From Rhizobium sp. SL42 (GTDB lineage: Bacteria > Pseudomonadota > Alphaproteobacteria > Rhizobiales > Rhizobiaceae), in the NCBI RefSeq assembly GCF_021729845.1, contig NZ_CP063397.1, positions 3,858,001 to 3,922,000 of the forward strand: a DNA stretch of 64,000 bases. The letters are read 5' to 3'. The first letter of the stretch is position 1, and each line of letters opens with the position of its first letter. Under the pieces are notes generated by a model. The model was given only the letters and a program-made list of their open reading frames with translations, did not search any database and was not told the origin of the DNA. The translations under genes were made by a program, and so were the position numbers. Shown in pieces: positions 63,010 through 64,000 of this stretch.

Positions 63010-63935
63010 GCGGATGTCTTTCCATAGAGAGAACGATAGCGGTCGAGAGCCACCTGAAGGCGAAGGAGATTTTCAGCGGTGTAGGTGACGTAGTCGGCAC
63101 CGGGTGCATTCAGATGAAGCTCGGAAACCATGCTCCACATGGCTTCACGCAGCAGGGACGCACATTGCATGGCGGCAAACGCCTTGAGGAAATCCGGGTC
63201 GGGCGTCCGGCCAAGGTAGTGGGCAAGAAATTCAAGGCTGGCATCGTCGGAAAAGCCGGAATTCGACGTTGCGCCCGCCAGATCGAACATTGCGGTGGAA
63301 TAGCCGGCATACTCGAAATCGATCAGCCAGAGCCTTTCGCCATCATCGAGTATATTGGCTGGCAGCAGGTCATTGTGGCCAAAGACGATCGGCAGCGGCA
63401 CCTGCGCCTGCTCCAGCGTTTCGGCCAGATCAAGGTAGCCGGGCAGCTGCAGGACCATCCGGCTTCCGCCGGCGGCGAGCGTCCGCGCATAGTCCCGCAC
63501 AACGTGAAAAGGCCAGAACAGATAGGCACTGCCGCTGACATAGCGGGCCATTGTTTCATGAAAACGTTTTAACAGCCGGGCAACAGCCTCCGCATTGGCG
63601 ACAACATCTTCGGCACCATAGGTCTTGGCACCCAGAAACGCCGTCACCATCACGCCGGGTTCGGCATACCGGACTTCCGGCCCAAAACCCGCCGCATGCG
63701 CACTTTGCGCCACCATCAATTCGCGCTTCCGGGATACATGATGAAACGGATAATCCTGACCGAAACGCACGACATGGCGGTCGACCGCATCGGTGACAAC
63801 GTAACTCTCATTGCTGATGCCGCCCTTGAGGAGGGCGATTTCGATCGGGCCTTTCCAGCAGGGCAAGTGCCGGATGCGATCCCTGTTTGCACTGGCCTTA
63901 CCAACCTCGCCGGTCGCAACGTCCGTCACGCTCAT
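63006..63935 (-). CDS. Choline kinase-like aminoglycoside phosphotransferase family protein
   Basis: A 309-residue protein kinase-like fold enzyme. The P-loop region is LKGGISNESYVV, the catalytic motif is FGHNDLLPANIL, and the metal-binding motif is WLIDFEYAGYS, as in choline/ethanolamine kinases. The start chosen gives MSVTDVATGEVGKAS; ATG codons up to 33 bp upstream, one with GGGAGG close to it, are alternatives. It is coupled to the dimethylglycine dehydrogenase-type gene by a 4-bp overlap, which links it to choline/betaine-derived methylamine metabolism. The substrate is inferred. Confidence 0.83.
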   Translation of the reverse strand: MSVTDVATGEVGKASANRDRIRHLPCWKGPIEIALLKGGISNESYVVTDAVDRHVVRFGQDYPFHHVSRKRELMVAQSAHAAGFGPEVRYAEPGVMVTAFLGAKTYGAEDVVANAEAVARLLKRFHETMARYVSGSAYLFWPFHVVRDYARTLAAGGSRMVLQLPGYLDLAETLEQAQVPLPIVFGHNDLLPANILDDGERLWLIDFEYAGYSTAMFDLAGATSNSGFSDDASLEFLAHYLGRTPDPDFLKAFAAMQCASLLREAMWSMVSELHLNAPGADYVTYTAENLLRLQVALDRYRSLYGKTSA

Positions 63936-64000
63936 CGGCGCGACGCCTTGTTCGCATAAAGCACGCATGACCTCCCAGCGGTTCAACAAATGCAGTCCAA

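Noticed and set aside
61321..63027. 568-codon plus-strand frame opposite the dimethylglycine dehydrogenase-type gene.
   Set aside because: Shadow frame with no domain; the minus-strand protein has both FAD and GcvT motifs.

Overview
The window reads as chromosome (or chromid) of an alphaproteobacterium of the family Rhizobiaceae (Rhizobium / Agrobacterium / Ensifer relatives). The reasons are high GC content, a complete PhyR-NepR-EcfG general stress response module, an iolCDEB/iolG inositol cluster of rhizobial type with an RpiR-family regulator, thuAB, a pccB-pccA-methylmalonyl-CoA mutase run controlled by a divergent ScfR-type regulator, and short palindromic intergenic elements of the rhizobial RIME kind. 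No rRNA, tRNA, CRISPR array, transposase, integrase or prophage gene was recognised. Base composition and coding density look even throughout, so this looks like vertically maintained accessory/core DNA rather than a mobile island.

Layout. 1-6.9 kb: end of a polyamine-type ABC transporter (truncated permease, binding protein), a NylB-like serine hydrolase, two tandem YtcJ-type amidohydrolases and a TetR regulator, probably one uptake-and-hydrolysis unit. 6.9-10.6 kb: an amidohydrolase/lactonase, an IclR regulator, an SDR and an FAH-family hydrolase, resembling the non-phosphorylated L-fucose/L-rhamnose-type acid sugar route. 10.7-13.7 kb: pntB-pntA transhydrogenase. 13.9-22.0 kb: a general stress response island with ecfG, two NepR-like anti-sigma factors, PhyR, a HWE/HisKA_2 kinase, a receiver-only protein, a Crp/Fnr regulator and a set of small stress/membrane proteins (two DUF1328, DUF883, holin-like, CsbD). 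Eight candidate EcfG promoters (GGAAC, 16-nt spacer, CGTT or GGTT) point at genes in this island. 22.1-25.6 kb: a Rieske oxygenase split over two divergent genes, with a small acylphosphatase-like protein, a glutathione transferase and a 2-hydroxyacid dehydrogenase.

25.7-36.4 kb: propionyl-CoA metabolism: 3-hydroxyisobutyryl-CoA hydrolase, ScfR, pccB, a YghU-type glutathione protein, two tandem unknown paralogues, a DUF2442 protein, pccA and methylmalonyl-CoA mutase. 36.4-40.4 kb: a complete polyamine/Fe-type ABC transporter on the minus strand. 40.5-43.8 kb: a polar amino acid type ABC transporter (two permeases and a binding protein, no ATPase) in line with an agmatinase/ureohydrolase. A divergent LysR gene follows, then an aminotransferase, a BaiN-like flavoprotein and a DUF3833 protein. 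48.0-56.0 kb: iolB, a small membrane protein, iolE, iolD, iolC and an RpiR regulator on the minus strand with iolG divergent. 56.1-60.1 kb: thuB-thuA on the minus strand, divergent from a lacI-pfkB pair, with two LacI-type operators between them. 60.2-64 kb: a DUF982 protein, a dimethylglycine/sarcosine dehydrogenase-type flavoprotein and a choline-kinase-like phosphotransferase.

Most striking are the dense EcfG regulon island with its two NepR proteins, and the split Rieske oxygenase, in which one gene has lost the Fe-S core and a neighbour encodes only that core. Start codons were moved inward where a Shine-Dalgarno sequence or family N-terminus argued for it. All functions are inferred from reading the sequence; no database search was run.
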